Origin: Blastomyces gilchristii SLH14081
Taxonomy: Eukaryota; Ascomycota; Eurotiomycetes; Onygenales; Ajellomycetaceae
DNA: 53,136 nucleotides
Reading direction: 5' to 3'
NCBI RefSeq assembly: GCF_000003855.2
Contig: NW_003101678.1
Span: forward strand, 1,795,082 to 1,848,217
Of this stretch, positions 35,353 through 45,738 are shown one piece after another; within the stretch, counting starts at the first letter, position 1; every line of letters starts with the position of its first letter. A model generated the notes under the pieces. The model had not been told where the DNA came from and searched no databases. It saw only the letters and a program-made list of their open reading frames with translations. Both the position numbers and the translations under genes were made by a program.

Positions 35353-38326
35353 TTATTATTATTATTATTATTCTTCAATTATAGATGTATACAGTCAGAG
35401 ACTATGACATCTACCGGAGAACTTTTAGTTCTCAGGGTTTTTCCTATATCTGTAAAGTGAACTATTATACATTCATCAATTTCAGATATGCAAAATCAGA
35501 AAATTCCAGCTCAGAATATAAAAACTGTTTACAAATTGCAGTATTTTAACATCTTCTGATACTTTGAAATCATTTGACAATCTCATGACAAAGGAAAAGA
35601 GAACACAGTCTTAAAGATAGACACATTAAATAGATAGATAGAAAGAAATTAAAAGAAAAAGAGAAAGTAAAGAGAGACTGTAATAAAACAAATTATTAAA
35701 AGAGAGTATATAGCTGTTTTAACAGACTATATTTGATTGATTTTCTCCTCTTCATATTCAGATATTTCTGAATTTAGCCATTTTCTTGTAGCTGCTTGAG
35801 TTTCTGATAGAAAGTCTATTAAGTATTCAATTCCTGTCTCAGTTGAGAATAAGAATCTTATATTTAATTGATTTAAATCATACTTCTCTTTCAATCTGGC
35901 TCTGAGACTATTGTATAATGCACAGTGCATTACAATATACTCAGAATTCTCATTTGTATTGCAGAATGAGCATTCTATTGAGTCAAATCTATCATCAAAT
36001 CTTTGTATATAAGATTTGAAATAGCCATGTCCTAGTTTCAGCTGTATTATAGATGAGAATATTTTCTTTTTACATTTAATTGAACAAGATTTCCACTTGG
36101 GTTTTATTTCAAATCTTGAATAATGTATACTCTTCTTTTATTTCTGCCAGCTTTCATTTCATTTATCTAAACAAGATTCTTTTATTTTTCTCTTTATAAA
36201 AGATCAGAACCATAATTTTTTGAATAGATCTGCTTATTTCTGCACTCTTTTTTTACAGATGAATCAGCCAATTCATTGTCATGAATATTCATATGAGCAG
36301 GAACCAGTGCAGATGATTATCAGCTTTGATATTCTTCTCTTTTGAATTTTCAAAACAGAGTTTAAGATCAGTTCAAGATTCATTTGATTATTATGAATCT
36401 GACTATTTCTAAGTCTTTTTAAAGCAGCTTGACTATCAGAGAATATTCATATCTCTTTCAAACTATTTCCTCTTTTATAAGATTTTATTTCAATGAGTTT
36501 GAAAGCTTTCACTATTGCAAATAGTTCAGCATCAAAGACTTCAGATTCACAGTCTAAATTTCAGAAATCTGAGATAAAATTGATATTATCTTCAGTATAA
36601 GCAATGTCTGTGTCTAATCTATTTAAATTCTCATTTTTTGAGTCATCTGAATAAATCAGAATAGAGTCTTTTATATTGATTGTAGAAATTCTCTTCAAAT
36701 GCTGTTCATATTCTTTCTCTTTAGATAGTTCACTTATTTGTAAGTTTATAAGAGATTCAAGCTTTTCTCTTCAGAGAGATAACTTCTCATGATCAATCTT
36801 TTCAATATTTAAAGAAGAAAATTGATTTTTAATCAGAGAGCATAGTCTGTACAGTTGAGAAGACATCTTCTTTGAAGAATTATTTTCATTTCAATCAAGA
36901 AATCTATTTTAATTCAGTTCATTTTCAGAGTTAATTAATGAAAATGAAGAAGAGACTCTTTCTCTGATTATATGATTTAAGCTCATCTTTATAACTCTCA
37001 GAGCATAGTTTATACAGGCCTTTTCAAATCTAATAGCAGAAGAAGGAATTGAAGCTTCAATTTTCATTGCTTTAATAGAAGATGATTTGAATGCTCTCAG
37101 AATTCTTCTCAAGACTCTGTTTTACAGACTTTGAAAGAGTTCAGTGAAATTCTCTTGATTATTTCATCAAACTTGAACTTCATAATCAGCTACTGATGTA
37201 ATACAGGCTATATATAACTGTCTCATAGCCTGGAAGAATAGACCTCTCTCTGTATTTAATAGTCTGATTATGTTGTTCAATAGTCTTTCTGTCTTGACAG
37301 TTCTTTGTTGAATGTGATATTTAAAATTCAACTTGAAGTTTAACTATACTTCTAATTATTTGATATTAACACTGGGTTTAATCTCTCTATTTAAAAGAGT
37401 TAGAGATAGTTCTTTCTCATTGAATCTAGAAAAGAAATGAATTAACTCAGTTTTATTTATATAAAATTGAATTTGATTGATATCTGCTCTAATAAAGATT
37501 TCCTTTACAGCTTCTTCAATCACTTTTAAATTCTCTTTGATAGTTTTTGAGCTGTAGACTAGATCAATATCATTCACATAACTCAGAGATCACACTATTC
37601 TCATATTTTCATTTTTGAATAGATATGCAGTGTATATTGCAAATGAAATGAGTGAGATTGAAGATTCTTACAGTACTTCTATTTTTATCTCAGTCTTGTC
37701 TTATTTCATTTCATCAAAGAAAAGTTGTATAATTCTTTTAAATATAAAACAGTTAACTCATTTTATTAGAGAAAATGACAGTTTTAACATCTTTAAAGTC
37801 TGAATTAACTTTGACTTTGAAACATGATCAAATGCTTTTTTATATCAATAAAAACTGCAGTTGAGACCAGATCTTCATGCTTTGCTATCTGAATATCATG
37901 AATAACTGAGAGAACAGTATCAATTATAGAATACTGTTTTCTATCTCTCATTTGTTCACTGAATAACAGAGAATTACTGATAGAGCTTATAAAAGATAGT
38001 TGAGTAGCTATTATGTTTTCTAAAACCTTTTCTAGACAGTTCAATAGAGATATTACTCTATATAACTTAAGAATTGAAGTTTTTCTATTAGATTTTACAA
38101 GAATCACTTCAGTGGCTTCTCTTCAACATTCAGAATGATATTCATTTTTCAAGAGATTGAAAAAGAGCTCAAAATATTCATTCTTTAAGTAGAAGTATGA
38201 ATTTTGAATAATTAAGTAATTAATTAAATCAGGCCCTGCAGCAGTTTTAACTGAACTTGAGAAGATAGCTGACTCTAATTCATCTTGAGTAAGATCAGGT
38301 CATTCCCAGTCATTTTCATCAATATA
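35353..38326 (-). mobile_element. partial LINE D' inserted in LINE A, 5' junction invisible
   Basis: A third (AAT)n tail with the 3' UTR and hairpin (35414-35436) starts at 35353, abutting LINE A sequence cattttcatcaatata. Reading up, D' holds the complete 3' ~2.97 kb of the LINE and then runs without a visible break into the 5' part of A at the same 16 bases (38311-38326). D' must end there because the outer TSD at 43484 pairs with the LINE A tail at 3669, not with a D' flank. So D' is 5'-truncated at the position matching its own target site. Confidence 0.7.
35727..38326 (-). pseudogene. ORF2 C-terminal two thirds carried by D'
   Basis: From the RT N-terminal region (near 38290) to the stop (TAG, complement of 35727-35729). 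It includes the RT core, where the Asp box near 37570 reads MND, the RNase H and the C-terminal Cys/His motif (35900-35960). Two single-base deletions near 36300-36320 (caggaaccagtgcagatgat, against caggaactcagtgc in copy A at 12450) shift the frame in RNase H. Many stops are TGA at Trp. Confidence 0.82.
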
Positions 38327-39682
38327 GTTGAGAAGTGATATATTCTCTTTCTCTGAATCTGAATCTGATGAGTTTTGAAAGAGAGTTCTTATAAAAGCTT
38401 AACATTTTTTCTCAAAAGAGTTTGCTGTATATGATTCATTCTGAAACTCATATTCTAAGGTTGGAAGTTTTACTACACTTCTTGTTTTAGTATAGTTAAA
38501 AGCTTTAAAAACTTTCTTTTCTTATGCTTCTTTAAGAAACTTATTTCAGCAGTCTGTTTTAGCTCTTTTAATATCTGAAAAATATTCATTTCTGACAGCT
38601 TTAAACTCTTTATCAGAAATTATATCATTCTTTCAATCTCTTCTAGCAGTAGTCAATTGTTTTCTTTTAGATATAATATTCTCATTTCATTAAGGTTTTG
38701 AATACTCAGAAGACTTTCTCTTTAAAATATTATCTTTAACACTTGCTAGAATAATAGATGTAATGAGATTCACTCTATTCTCAAGCATTTCATTTGAGAT
38801 ATCTTGATCAGGATTTCAATATAGCTCACTCTGTCTTTCAGATTTTAACAGTTTTATACTTTTTTCAACTGTCTTTCAGTCAGTCTTTTCAAAGTAAAAC
38901 TGATTAGAGAGAAGAGAATTTTCACTCATTTATTTCTCACTCAGTTCAATATCAAATTGAATAATCTCATGACCTGATTCAGATGTCTTATTTGAATCAA
39001 TAAATCAGTTTATAAGTCTTTTTTTCATTAGATTTTATGATATGAAGATTAGATCTATAATAGATTTCTGTTTCATGTCTTTTCTAAAGAATGTTTATTA
39101 ATCAGACTTGTTAACTAAATCTATTGAATGTTTAAAGATTAATTCAATCAGATTATCAGCTCTTACTGCTCTTTTGCATTCTGAATTTTATCAGAGATAA
39201 TGTGTATTGAAATCTTCTACAATTATAGAGTTTCTTAATAGAGTTATATTCAGAAATTCTCTATTAATTATTCAGATGTTATTATTTTTCTTTAATGAGT
39301 TTTCATTATAGATGTTTATAAGCTGTATAGTATCAAACTCATTCTCTTTATCTATAATATCACTCATCAGAATATCAGGGTCAGACATAATATCAAATCT
39401 TAGATTAAATTGATATCTTGATCTCTTTCTTTCATAGATTACTACTCTTGACTTTATCTCAGACTTTTGAGGTATAAAGCAGTAGTAGCTTGAATGAGAA
39501 ATAATATATTTTTACTCAGTATCAAAATTCGGCTTCTGAAGAAGTATAAAATCAACTTTTTATTCAAATACAATTTGAAGATAAGAATAAATACAATTTG
39601 AGTTTCTATTCACATTATTTTAAATAATTGTGATTTTTGAAGAGTTTTTAAACTTTTTTTATTGTTTTTGTTGTATATTCAT
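38327..39682 (-). pseudogene. LINE A ORF2 N-terminal part: APE-type endonuclease
   Basis: Starts at the ATG complementary to 39680-39682 and runs to the D' junction. It encodes the endonuclease fold (LLQKPNF near 39530, VEDFNTHYL near 39200, SIIDLIFIS near 39050) with Gly-to-Glu at GDFN and scattered stops. The remaining ORF2 of copy A is split among the segments at 34879, 26799, 18644 and 11617. Confidence 0.82.
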
Positions 39683-41306
39683 ACTAAAAGAGAGTAGAGT
39701 AGAATCTAATCACTATCATCAGATAGTAGATTATAACTATTCTGAAAAGTAGGAATCTCAACTGCTTGTATTATATCTAGTTTATTATCAGAGTCATTTC
39801 TTAATTCTCTAATCTTAACAGAAGTTTGAGAATTCAAATTCTATTTATATTTAGCTGAAGAATTGAAGTTTGAAGATTTAGATAGTTGAGAGTTTCTTCT
39901 TTTTAAGCTTACAGTTGTGAGTTTACTGACTTGACTATTCTCTTCAGTTCAAGATTTGCTTTGAGCATCATCTTTTCTTCAGTTCTTTTGAGTTCTTGAA
40001 GCAAACATACATTCTTTTGAGCTAGATGCATGTTTTTCTTTGCAATTAGAGTATTTAAGCAGAGTGTATTGACATATTTCATCTCTTTTTAAGCATGTTT
40101 CACATTTATACTCACTAGTTTTGTGATCTCTAGCAGAGAATGCACATTTTGAGTCTCTGAAATAGAAGATTGTAAAGTGTTCATATCTATGACAGTTTGA
40201 ACACTGTGTTTAAGCTTTGAGATTCATTCTTGAGTCTTTGTATTCATGAACTCTTATTTTTAAACCTGCTACTCTTACTTCAGAGATCTTTGACTGTTCA
40301 AGTGTCTTTGTATATACTAGAACAGAGGCATTTCTTCTGCTTTGTCTGAACTCAATTGAATTTAGTTACACAGACTCTTTTCTCTGTTAAATAGAGTTGT
40401 ATTCTTCTAATTCATTTTTGAGAAGTAGCATTTCTTCTTCACAGTCAAAAATTTCAACTGAAATATCATGAAGAATGAATTTGTCTCACTTTTCATCTCT
40501 CTTAGATAGAATTGTTGTGTTTAATAAAGATTCTACTGCTGATTTTCAGAGATTCTTATTCTGAATAAGGAATTCTGCACTGAATACAGACATTGTAGTT
40601 AGAATGATAGAGTTTTCAAAGAAGAATGACTCAATTGAAGCTATAACTGGTTTTTGAGCTTTAATATCAGTTATTAACTGAGAAAAGAACTGCTGATTAA
40701 TTTCATTTCTGATTCTGAAAATGAGATTTGAGTTTAGCTTGTTTCTTTGTAAGATGTTCTGATTTGAGACTTTGAGAATAAGTCTTCTATTTCTGAAGAT
40801 TTGGAGATTTTTCTTCTTTTACATTTTTTTCTTCACTTTTCTATGAATAGAAGTATGAGTATTATTCTTCTCAGTTTTCTCAGGATTTTGAGCATGTTTT
40901 GAGATAGCAGATTTAGAGACAGCAGATTCAGCTGCTTGAGCATATGTTTTCTTCTGATTCAAAGAAGAAGAAGAAGTAGAAAAAGAGAAAGAAGAATAAG
41001 ATGAGAAGTCAGTGATTGTACTAGGAATTTTCAATGTTTTTTGAACTGTGTTTGAAATTCCAAGTTTGAACTTGATCATCTTCTGTAGTTGTCTAGCCTG
41101 AGTATGAAGAATTAACAGAACTTCTTCATTCATCTCACTCAGACACTGCTTTTCAAGAATCTTACTTGCTTTTTCAAGTGTCTATATTTCAAGAACTTGT
41201 TATTTCTCTATTTCTTCTTTCTTTCTTCTCTTCAGAATTTCAATCTCAGAAATAGCATTTGAGAAAGCATCTTTTTCCATATTAACTGAGTGTATTTTTT
41301 AACTCA
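39679..41306 (-). pseudogene. LINE A ORF1: Gag-like protein with zinc knuckles
   Basis: The ATG is complementary to 41304-41306. A 104-codon open stretch lies at 40819-41133 (ARQLQKMIKFKLGISNTVQKT...KKTYAQAAES), with the zinc-knuckle region at about 40010-40215 (CSNCHRYEHF...). The ATGA overlap with ORF2 is conserved (39679-39682), but the distance from the start is not a multiple of three, so at least one indel is present. Confidence 0.85.
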
Positions 41307-42298
41307 TTGTTCTCACTCAATGAAAAGTTGATCAGACTGTTTCAATTGAGATATGTATTAAACTCTTTTGAAAAGTGAGTCAGACTGTTTCAATTAAGAG
41401 ATTTCTAAGCCTGTTTTCAATTGAAAAGTTGATTAGACTGTTTCAAAAGAAGAATAAAAGACTTTTATGTATAAAACATCTGATTTTTTTCACACTAGTT
41501 CAGTAACCAGGTTAGATTTTTGAAGAGAATCTAATAAACTAAAATTGATTTTTGAGATAAATCAATAAAATCTTTACAATCTCTTTCTTGAGATACAGTG
41601 AGAAAAAGTATGATATCAATTGATAATAAATCAGATAATATGACAGTTTTTAAGAGAAAAAGTGACAAAAAATAAATCAATTTTTTGCAGAGAAATTGAT
41701 TAAAACTATTTAATTTTATTCTAAATCATTCAATTCTTCTCACACAACAAGTGTGCAACTCAAATCAGTTAATAAAGAGTGTAAAAAAGAATTAAGTATT
41801 AATGAAAGCTCTTCAGTCACTGAAAAAGTAATTCTTACTTAAAAGAATATGAAATTATGACAGAAAACAGCTCTGTTTTTAATTCTTTGTAAGAATATTG
41901 TGTAAAACTCAGAGAAAAACACCTTACTTTTTCAAGAGAAGTAAAAAACTATTTCTAAGATCTTTTTTTTGCATTAACTGCTGCAGAAGAATGAGATAGA
42001 AACTGCTAAGATATGCACTACTATATATTCTCTATCAAGACTTTTCCTCTTCAGAGTCTTGATATTATAGAGAATATAAGTCTGTTTCTATATGATAATA
42101 TAAATATATCAGTGAGATGTAGAAGAAACTGGTTATTATATCTCAAAATAGAAGACTTTGTCAATGATTATATCAATATAGAGTTAATTCTCAAATTCAA
42201 TAGAAATCTAGTGTTGCTGTTCTCAATTCCTTACAGAATCTATTAAATATTGAGATATTAAAACTAGATTTAATATATCTCACTATGCAGAGATCAAA

Positions 42299-42306
42299 GG
42301 CTCAGT
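42299..42306. repeat. 8-bp TSD of MITE M1, left copy
   Basis: ggctcagt, repeated at 42813-42820. The empty site is visible in copy B (complement of 19822-19840: atcaaaggctcagtcagatc), which holds one copy. Eight bases is the hAT-superfamily duplication length. Confidence 0.92.
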
Positions 42307-42812
42307 TAGACTGACTGTGTGACCGTGTCTGAGATCCGAACCAGATTTTTTGATAGTCTCATTATCAATTCAACTGATCTTATTACACAGTTTTAACATT
42401 AGATAGTAGTTCTATACTGTCTCAGTGAGACTTACTGTCTACTCTTATCACATTTTTCAAATAAGATCATGATTTTCACTTCTCAATTTAAATTATTTTT
42501 ATTGCTTTAAATGACTTTAAATCTCATTTAAGTATTATCAAAAAGCATTACTTTTTAAAAAATTAAAAATAGTCTAAAAAAAACCTTAAAATGTCTAAAA
42601 ATAGTAACTTTATATCAAGAATGAGACTAAATGAGACTAAATGAAATCACTTTCTCATTTTTTTCAAGTCATGATTTCATTTTAAGATCTGATATATAGT
42701 CACTTTACATGTTTTTTTAATAGCCAGTCTCAGTGAGATTCATGTCAAGAAATGTATGAGATCAGACCAAATGAAATCAAATGTGAAATTCATGATCTCA
42801 GCGGCCAGTCTA
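42307..42812 (+). mobile_element. MITE M1, hAT-like, 506 bp
   Basis: Starts TAGACTGACTG and ends GGCCAGTCTA, so the termini are an imperfect inverted repeat (TAGACTGRC, with CTGAGATC further in on both sides). It has the 8-bp TSD ggctcagt and no coding capacity. Palindromes gtctcagtgaga(c/t) lie about 110 bp from the left end (42419-42431) and about 85 bp from the right end (42727-42739), possible subterminal transposase sites. It is inserted in the LINE A 5' UTR. Similar copies are M2, M3 and M4. Confidence 0.88.
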
Positions 42813-43483
42813 GGCTCAGTCAGACCTTGAAGTATACTGATTTTATAGTTGTTATGTCTGCTGATTATGTATTAAATACAGTTACTGAGGTATCTTTTTG
42901 TACTTTTCTGCCGGGAATGAGCCAGATTGAGAGAGGTGGTATAAGGGTGAGACTTGGCATTGATGTCTAGATACACTGAAGACAGACTACAGAGATTACA
43001 CTTCAGAAGTGACTGTTGATTATATGCTTGATATTATTGCTGAGGTATCTTTTTGTATTTTTCTGCCAGAGATGGGCCAGATTGAGAAGGGCGGTATGAG
43101 GGTGAGACTTGGTGTTGATGTTTTGAAACATCAAAGATGAACAGGGTTTTCACAGAGATTGCTTCTCAGATATCTCCACAATTACAGATTGAGAATCTTC
43201 CAAAATTGAGAAGATTGATGCATATGGCTAGGTCTCTTCATCTTACAATTTGTATGGCAATCTGGCCCGGGGTTGTGGTGTGGTAGGGGAGAATGGGGGA
43301 TACTCTCACACAGGAGTTTCGAACAATGTCTGATTCACATTTGGCTGGATAACTCCACCACCACACGGGGTATGCAGTCGGCGATGGGGTCAAAATGCTC
43401 GTATGATCGAGGGCTTTTCGATGGATCTATCGGCAGGTTCTTATTCGAAAAATTGAGCGAGTTCGTGGTGGAGCGGTTGGCTG

Positions 43484-43497
43484 TTACTGTCAGTACA
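43484..43497. repeat. right 14-bp target-site duplication of LINE A
   Basis: ttactgtcagtaca, identical to 3669-3682, directly follows the LINE 5' end (complement cagccaaccgctcc). It marks the return to host DNA. Confidence 0.9.
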
Positions 43498-43935
43498 CAT
43501 TCAGAGAGGGAAAATTAAATAAGTAGGTAACTCACTGTCTTCTGATGACAATCAATAGCTCACAGGACACATAGGGAGAGGTTTTCAGTTTAGGTTATTT
43601 CATTCATGTTTTCTGTATGCAGAGTTTCAATGTATGACAGTGGCAAATGATTCGCCCTTGTTTAATTTGGCCGCTGGATTCAGTTATTCGCTGAAAACAG
43701 CGTGAAACTTAAGACCTACATATTATATCGATGAAGCGGATCGCCTTTTTGTCAGGTGTAGTTTTCTTGGCTCGCGTCTGATGAGTGACGGGAAAACGTT
43801 GATCCGTGTTATTTTGGGCAAGATGACTGGCATTATTTCGCTTCTTCTCATCACTAGAGGATTATCGCCTCTCTCTATGCCACTAAATTCCTCGTACCCA
43901 TTTCGCTTTTTTATATAAGGCTTTATCCCTCTCTA
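43498..43935 (+). promoter_or_regulatory. host DNA, probable promoter region of the downstream gene fragment
   Basis: GC-normal DNA with ordinary CG content (tcgcgtctgatgagtgacgg) and no RIP signature. It contains no transposon sequence I recognise. A TATA-like ttttttatataagg lies at about 43908-43921, roughly 20 bases before the ATG at 43936, with a pyrimidine-rich stretch (tccctctc) between them. LINE A landed about 440 bp upstream of the ATG. Promoter function is inferred from position. Confidence 0.5.
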
Positions 43936-44052
43936 ATGGCCAATAACAGTTCATCAGATTATGAGGCTCTCTATCATAGAGCGGAAGCGGAACGAAGGCT
44001 GGCGGAAGAACTGAGAAGGCAGGCAGAAGTAGACTGGCCGGCGGGACCATGA
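43936..44052 (+). pseudogene. 5' fragment of a host gene, cut by MITE M2
   Basis: Beginning at ATG 43936, 31 codons have normal fungal codon use: MANNSSSDYEALYHRAEA then an Arg/Glu/Ala-rich coiled coil (ERRLAEELRRQAE). At 44030 the frame enters the terminal inverted repeat of MITE M2 and stops at TGA 44052 after seven MITE-encoded codons. The rest of the gene is not found downstream of M2, so the locus is truncated or rearranged. Charged coiled-coil N-termini of this kind occur in many fungal proteins, so no function can be assigned. Confidence 0.6.
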
Positions 44053-44536
44053 ATTTCACATTTAATCCCATTTGGTCTGGTCTCATACATTTCTTGGCGT
44101 GAATCCCACTGGGACTAGTCATTAAAAAAACATGCAAAGTGACTATATATCAAATCTCAAAATGAAATCATGACTTGAAAAAAATGAGAAAGTGATCTTA
44201 TTTAATTTTATTTAGTCTCATTCTTGATATAAAGTTACTATTTTTAGATATTTTAAGGTTTTTTTTTAGACTATTTTTAATTTTTTAAAAAGTAATACTT
44301 TTCAATAATACTTATATAAAATTTAAAGTTATTTAAAGTAATAAAAATAATTTAAATTGAGAAGTGAAAATTATAATTTTATTTAAAAAATGTAATAAGA
44401 GTAAACAGTAAGTCTTACTGAGATAGTATAAAACTACTATTTAATATTAAAACTATGTAATGAGATTAGTTAAATTAATAATAAAACTATTAAAAATTCT
44501 GATTCTGGTCTCAGATATAATTATACAGTCAGTCTA
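44030..44536 (-). mobile_element. MITE M2, hAT-like, 507 bp, inverted, flanks do not match
   Basis: Same family as M1 in the opposite orientation: TAGACTGGCCGG at 44030 and CAGTCAGTCTA ending at 44536. The left 8 bases (ggcagaag) and right 8 bases (gtctcatc) differ, so no TSD remains. The left ~100 bases beside the host gene are GC-normal, and the right end is strongly mutated. Confidence 0.82.
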
Positions 44537-45288
44537 GTCTCATCAGAATTAAGCATTAAAAAAACCTGAAAATAAATCTTTTCTGAAAGAAATAGTGTGA
44601 AAAATGACTAAATTTAATTCAAGAACAGTGAAATGAGAGTAATTTCTCAGAATAAACAGTAAAAGATAATCATTCTTTCAAAATCAGAATAAGACTGAGA
44701 CTGAAGATTAAATTCAGTCCTATTTAATTTATTTACTAATTACTTATATAATCAGAATTTAATAATAATTATTAATAATACTTATAAAATAACTAAATAT
44801 ATTCTTATATAAGTTTATTCTTTACTTTCTTATAAAAGCTACACTTCTCTGATATACTGTAATTAGAGATATTAAACTATCTGATAATTCTATATTTTAT
44901 AATTATAAGTTTCTTAATTATTTCTGCTTATAATTAATCTCAGTGATAGTAATAAATATCTCAGCTTAAGTTAAACTTTCACTTCATTCTTATCTCTGTT
45001 AATGAAATTATTAGATATTATATATTATCAGTGTAACAGTTAAATATTTACTCTTAATAATTTTTCATAACTTTAGAATTAATTTAATATGTAAATTTAT
45101 CAGATTATCTTAAAAATAGCAGTTAAATTCAGTTTTATAAGTATATAGTTTTGTCTGATTTTCAGTTATAATTAATGTATACAAGTTCTGTTTTAAAGTT
45201 AGTGTTATAGTTTTATATAATATAAAGTATTATCAAAGATTATTACTTACTAGGAAATTATATTTCACTGTCTTCATATGTCTAATAT
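44537..45288. other. AT-rich DNA without recognisable gene
   Basis: Very AT-rich (for example 44750-44830) with no frame and no GC-normal part. A word near the start (gcattaaaaaaacctgaa) resembles MITE interiors, but no termini were found. Probably decayed repeat DNA. Confidence 0.4.
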
Positions 45289-45579
45289 TGTAGCGGGCTG
45301 CGCCTGATCAATTATATAGACTATTTCATTTACACTTCATAGATTCCGCTGAAAGCTCTAATTCTCAGTTATTCTCAATTACTGATTCTCAGCTGCTATA
45401 AACATGTATAAATTCTCCTGCTCTGAAGCTTCATCATGTACATTATTATATACATATATAAATGTTCACTTCAATTACTGATTCTTACACTTTCTCTTTC
45501 TTTTTCTTCTTAAACATTTTTCTCTTTGTTATATAAGATCTATATATTATACTGATCTATTCAGTGTACGTCTCTTACA
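45289..45579 (+). repeat. solo LTR of the gypsy-3 family (291 bp)
   Basis: Begins TGTAGCGGGCTGCGCC and ends GTCTCTTACA. It aligns along its length with the complement of 48282-48593 (TGTGGCAGGCTGCGCC ... CCTCTTACA), differing by transitions and small indels. No internal region or second LTR is adjacent, so it is a solo LTR. The flanking 5-mers (aatat, ctaga) do not match, so the TSD is mutated or lost. Confidence 0.8.
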
Positions 45580-45721
45580 CTAGAAAAATGTTTATCATTT
45601 TCTTATTAGAAATAATTATTCATTGAGAAGATATCTAAACATGTAATAACATGTAAGAAATAGAGAAATAATTAAACAGTTAAGCAGATACTAAGTTCTC
45701 AGATAGAAGCTTACTTATCAG
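45580..45721. other. short AT-rich spacer
   Basis: Nothing recognisable lies between the solo LTR and the nested MITEs. Confidence 0.4.
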
Positions 45722-45738
45722 TAGACTGACTATGTGAC
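45722..45738 (+). repeat. 5' end of an older MITE (M3b), target of M3
   Basis: tagactgactatgtgac is the family's 5' terminus. It resumes after M3 at 46245-46275 as tatgtaaccgtgtctgaaacc, completing the normal 5' end (compare tagactgaccgtgtgaccgt at 52908). The interior of M3b after about 46280 departs from M1, and its 3' end is not found. Confidence 0.65.
45731..45738. repeat. 8-bp TSD of MITE M3, left copy
   Basis: tatgtgac, against tatgtaac at 46245-46252: eight bases with a single G-to-A difference, the expected RIP-type change. Confidence 0.75.

Larger units (their letters stand above)
3683..43483 (-). mobile_element. LINE copy A, Tad1/I-like, full length but split by six insertions
   Basis: The outermost element reads on the minus strand. 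Its 5' end is at 43483 and its (AAT)n tail at 3683. The surviving pieces are 38327-43483 (minus the MITE), 34879-35352, 26799-27167, 18644-19132, 11617-13172 and 3683-3801. Joined in that order they run continuously along the LINE without gap or overlap beyond the TSDs, and total about 7.6 kb, equal to copies B and C. Each break is explained by an insertion with its own TSD, except the D' break, whose 5' junction is seamless. ORF1 and ORF2 are both disrupted by RIP-type stops and indels. The element lies upstream of a host gene fragment (43936). Confidence 0.88.
41307..43483 (-). other. LINE A 5' UTR, interrupted by a MITE
   Basis: Contains three 53-bp-type units (about 41320-41455), the duplicated block (about 42880-42965 and 43020-43125) and the GC-normal 5' end (about 43240-43483). 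A 506-bp MITE sits at 42307-42812. The plus strand of 43273-43483 is open (antisense to the LINE), as in B and C. Confidence 0.82.

Noticed and set aside
42307..42812. The MITE considered as a solo LTR
   Set aside because: Termini are TAGACTG...CAGTCTA rather than TG...CA, and the TSD is 8 bp, not 5 bp.
38327..43483. Reading 35353-43483 as one independent full-length LINE (copy D)
   Set aside because: The 14-bp duplication at 43484 matches the flank of the LINE tail at 3683, not the flank at 35352, so the 5' part belongs to copy A.
43883..44137. An 84-codon minus-strand frame across the host gene fragment and MITE M2
   Set aside because: It is antisense to the coiled-coil gene start, whose plus-strand codons look genuine, and it crosses the MITE boundary.
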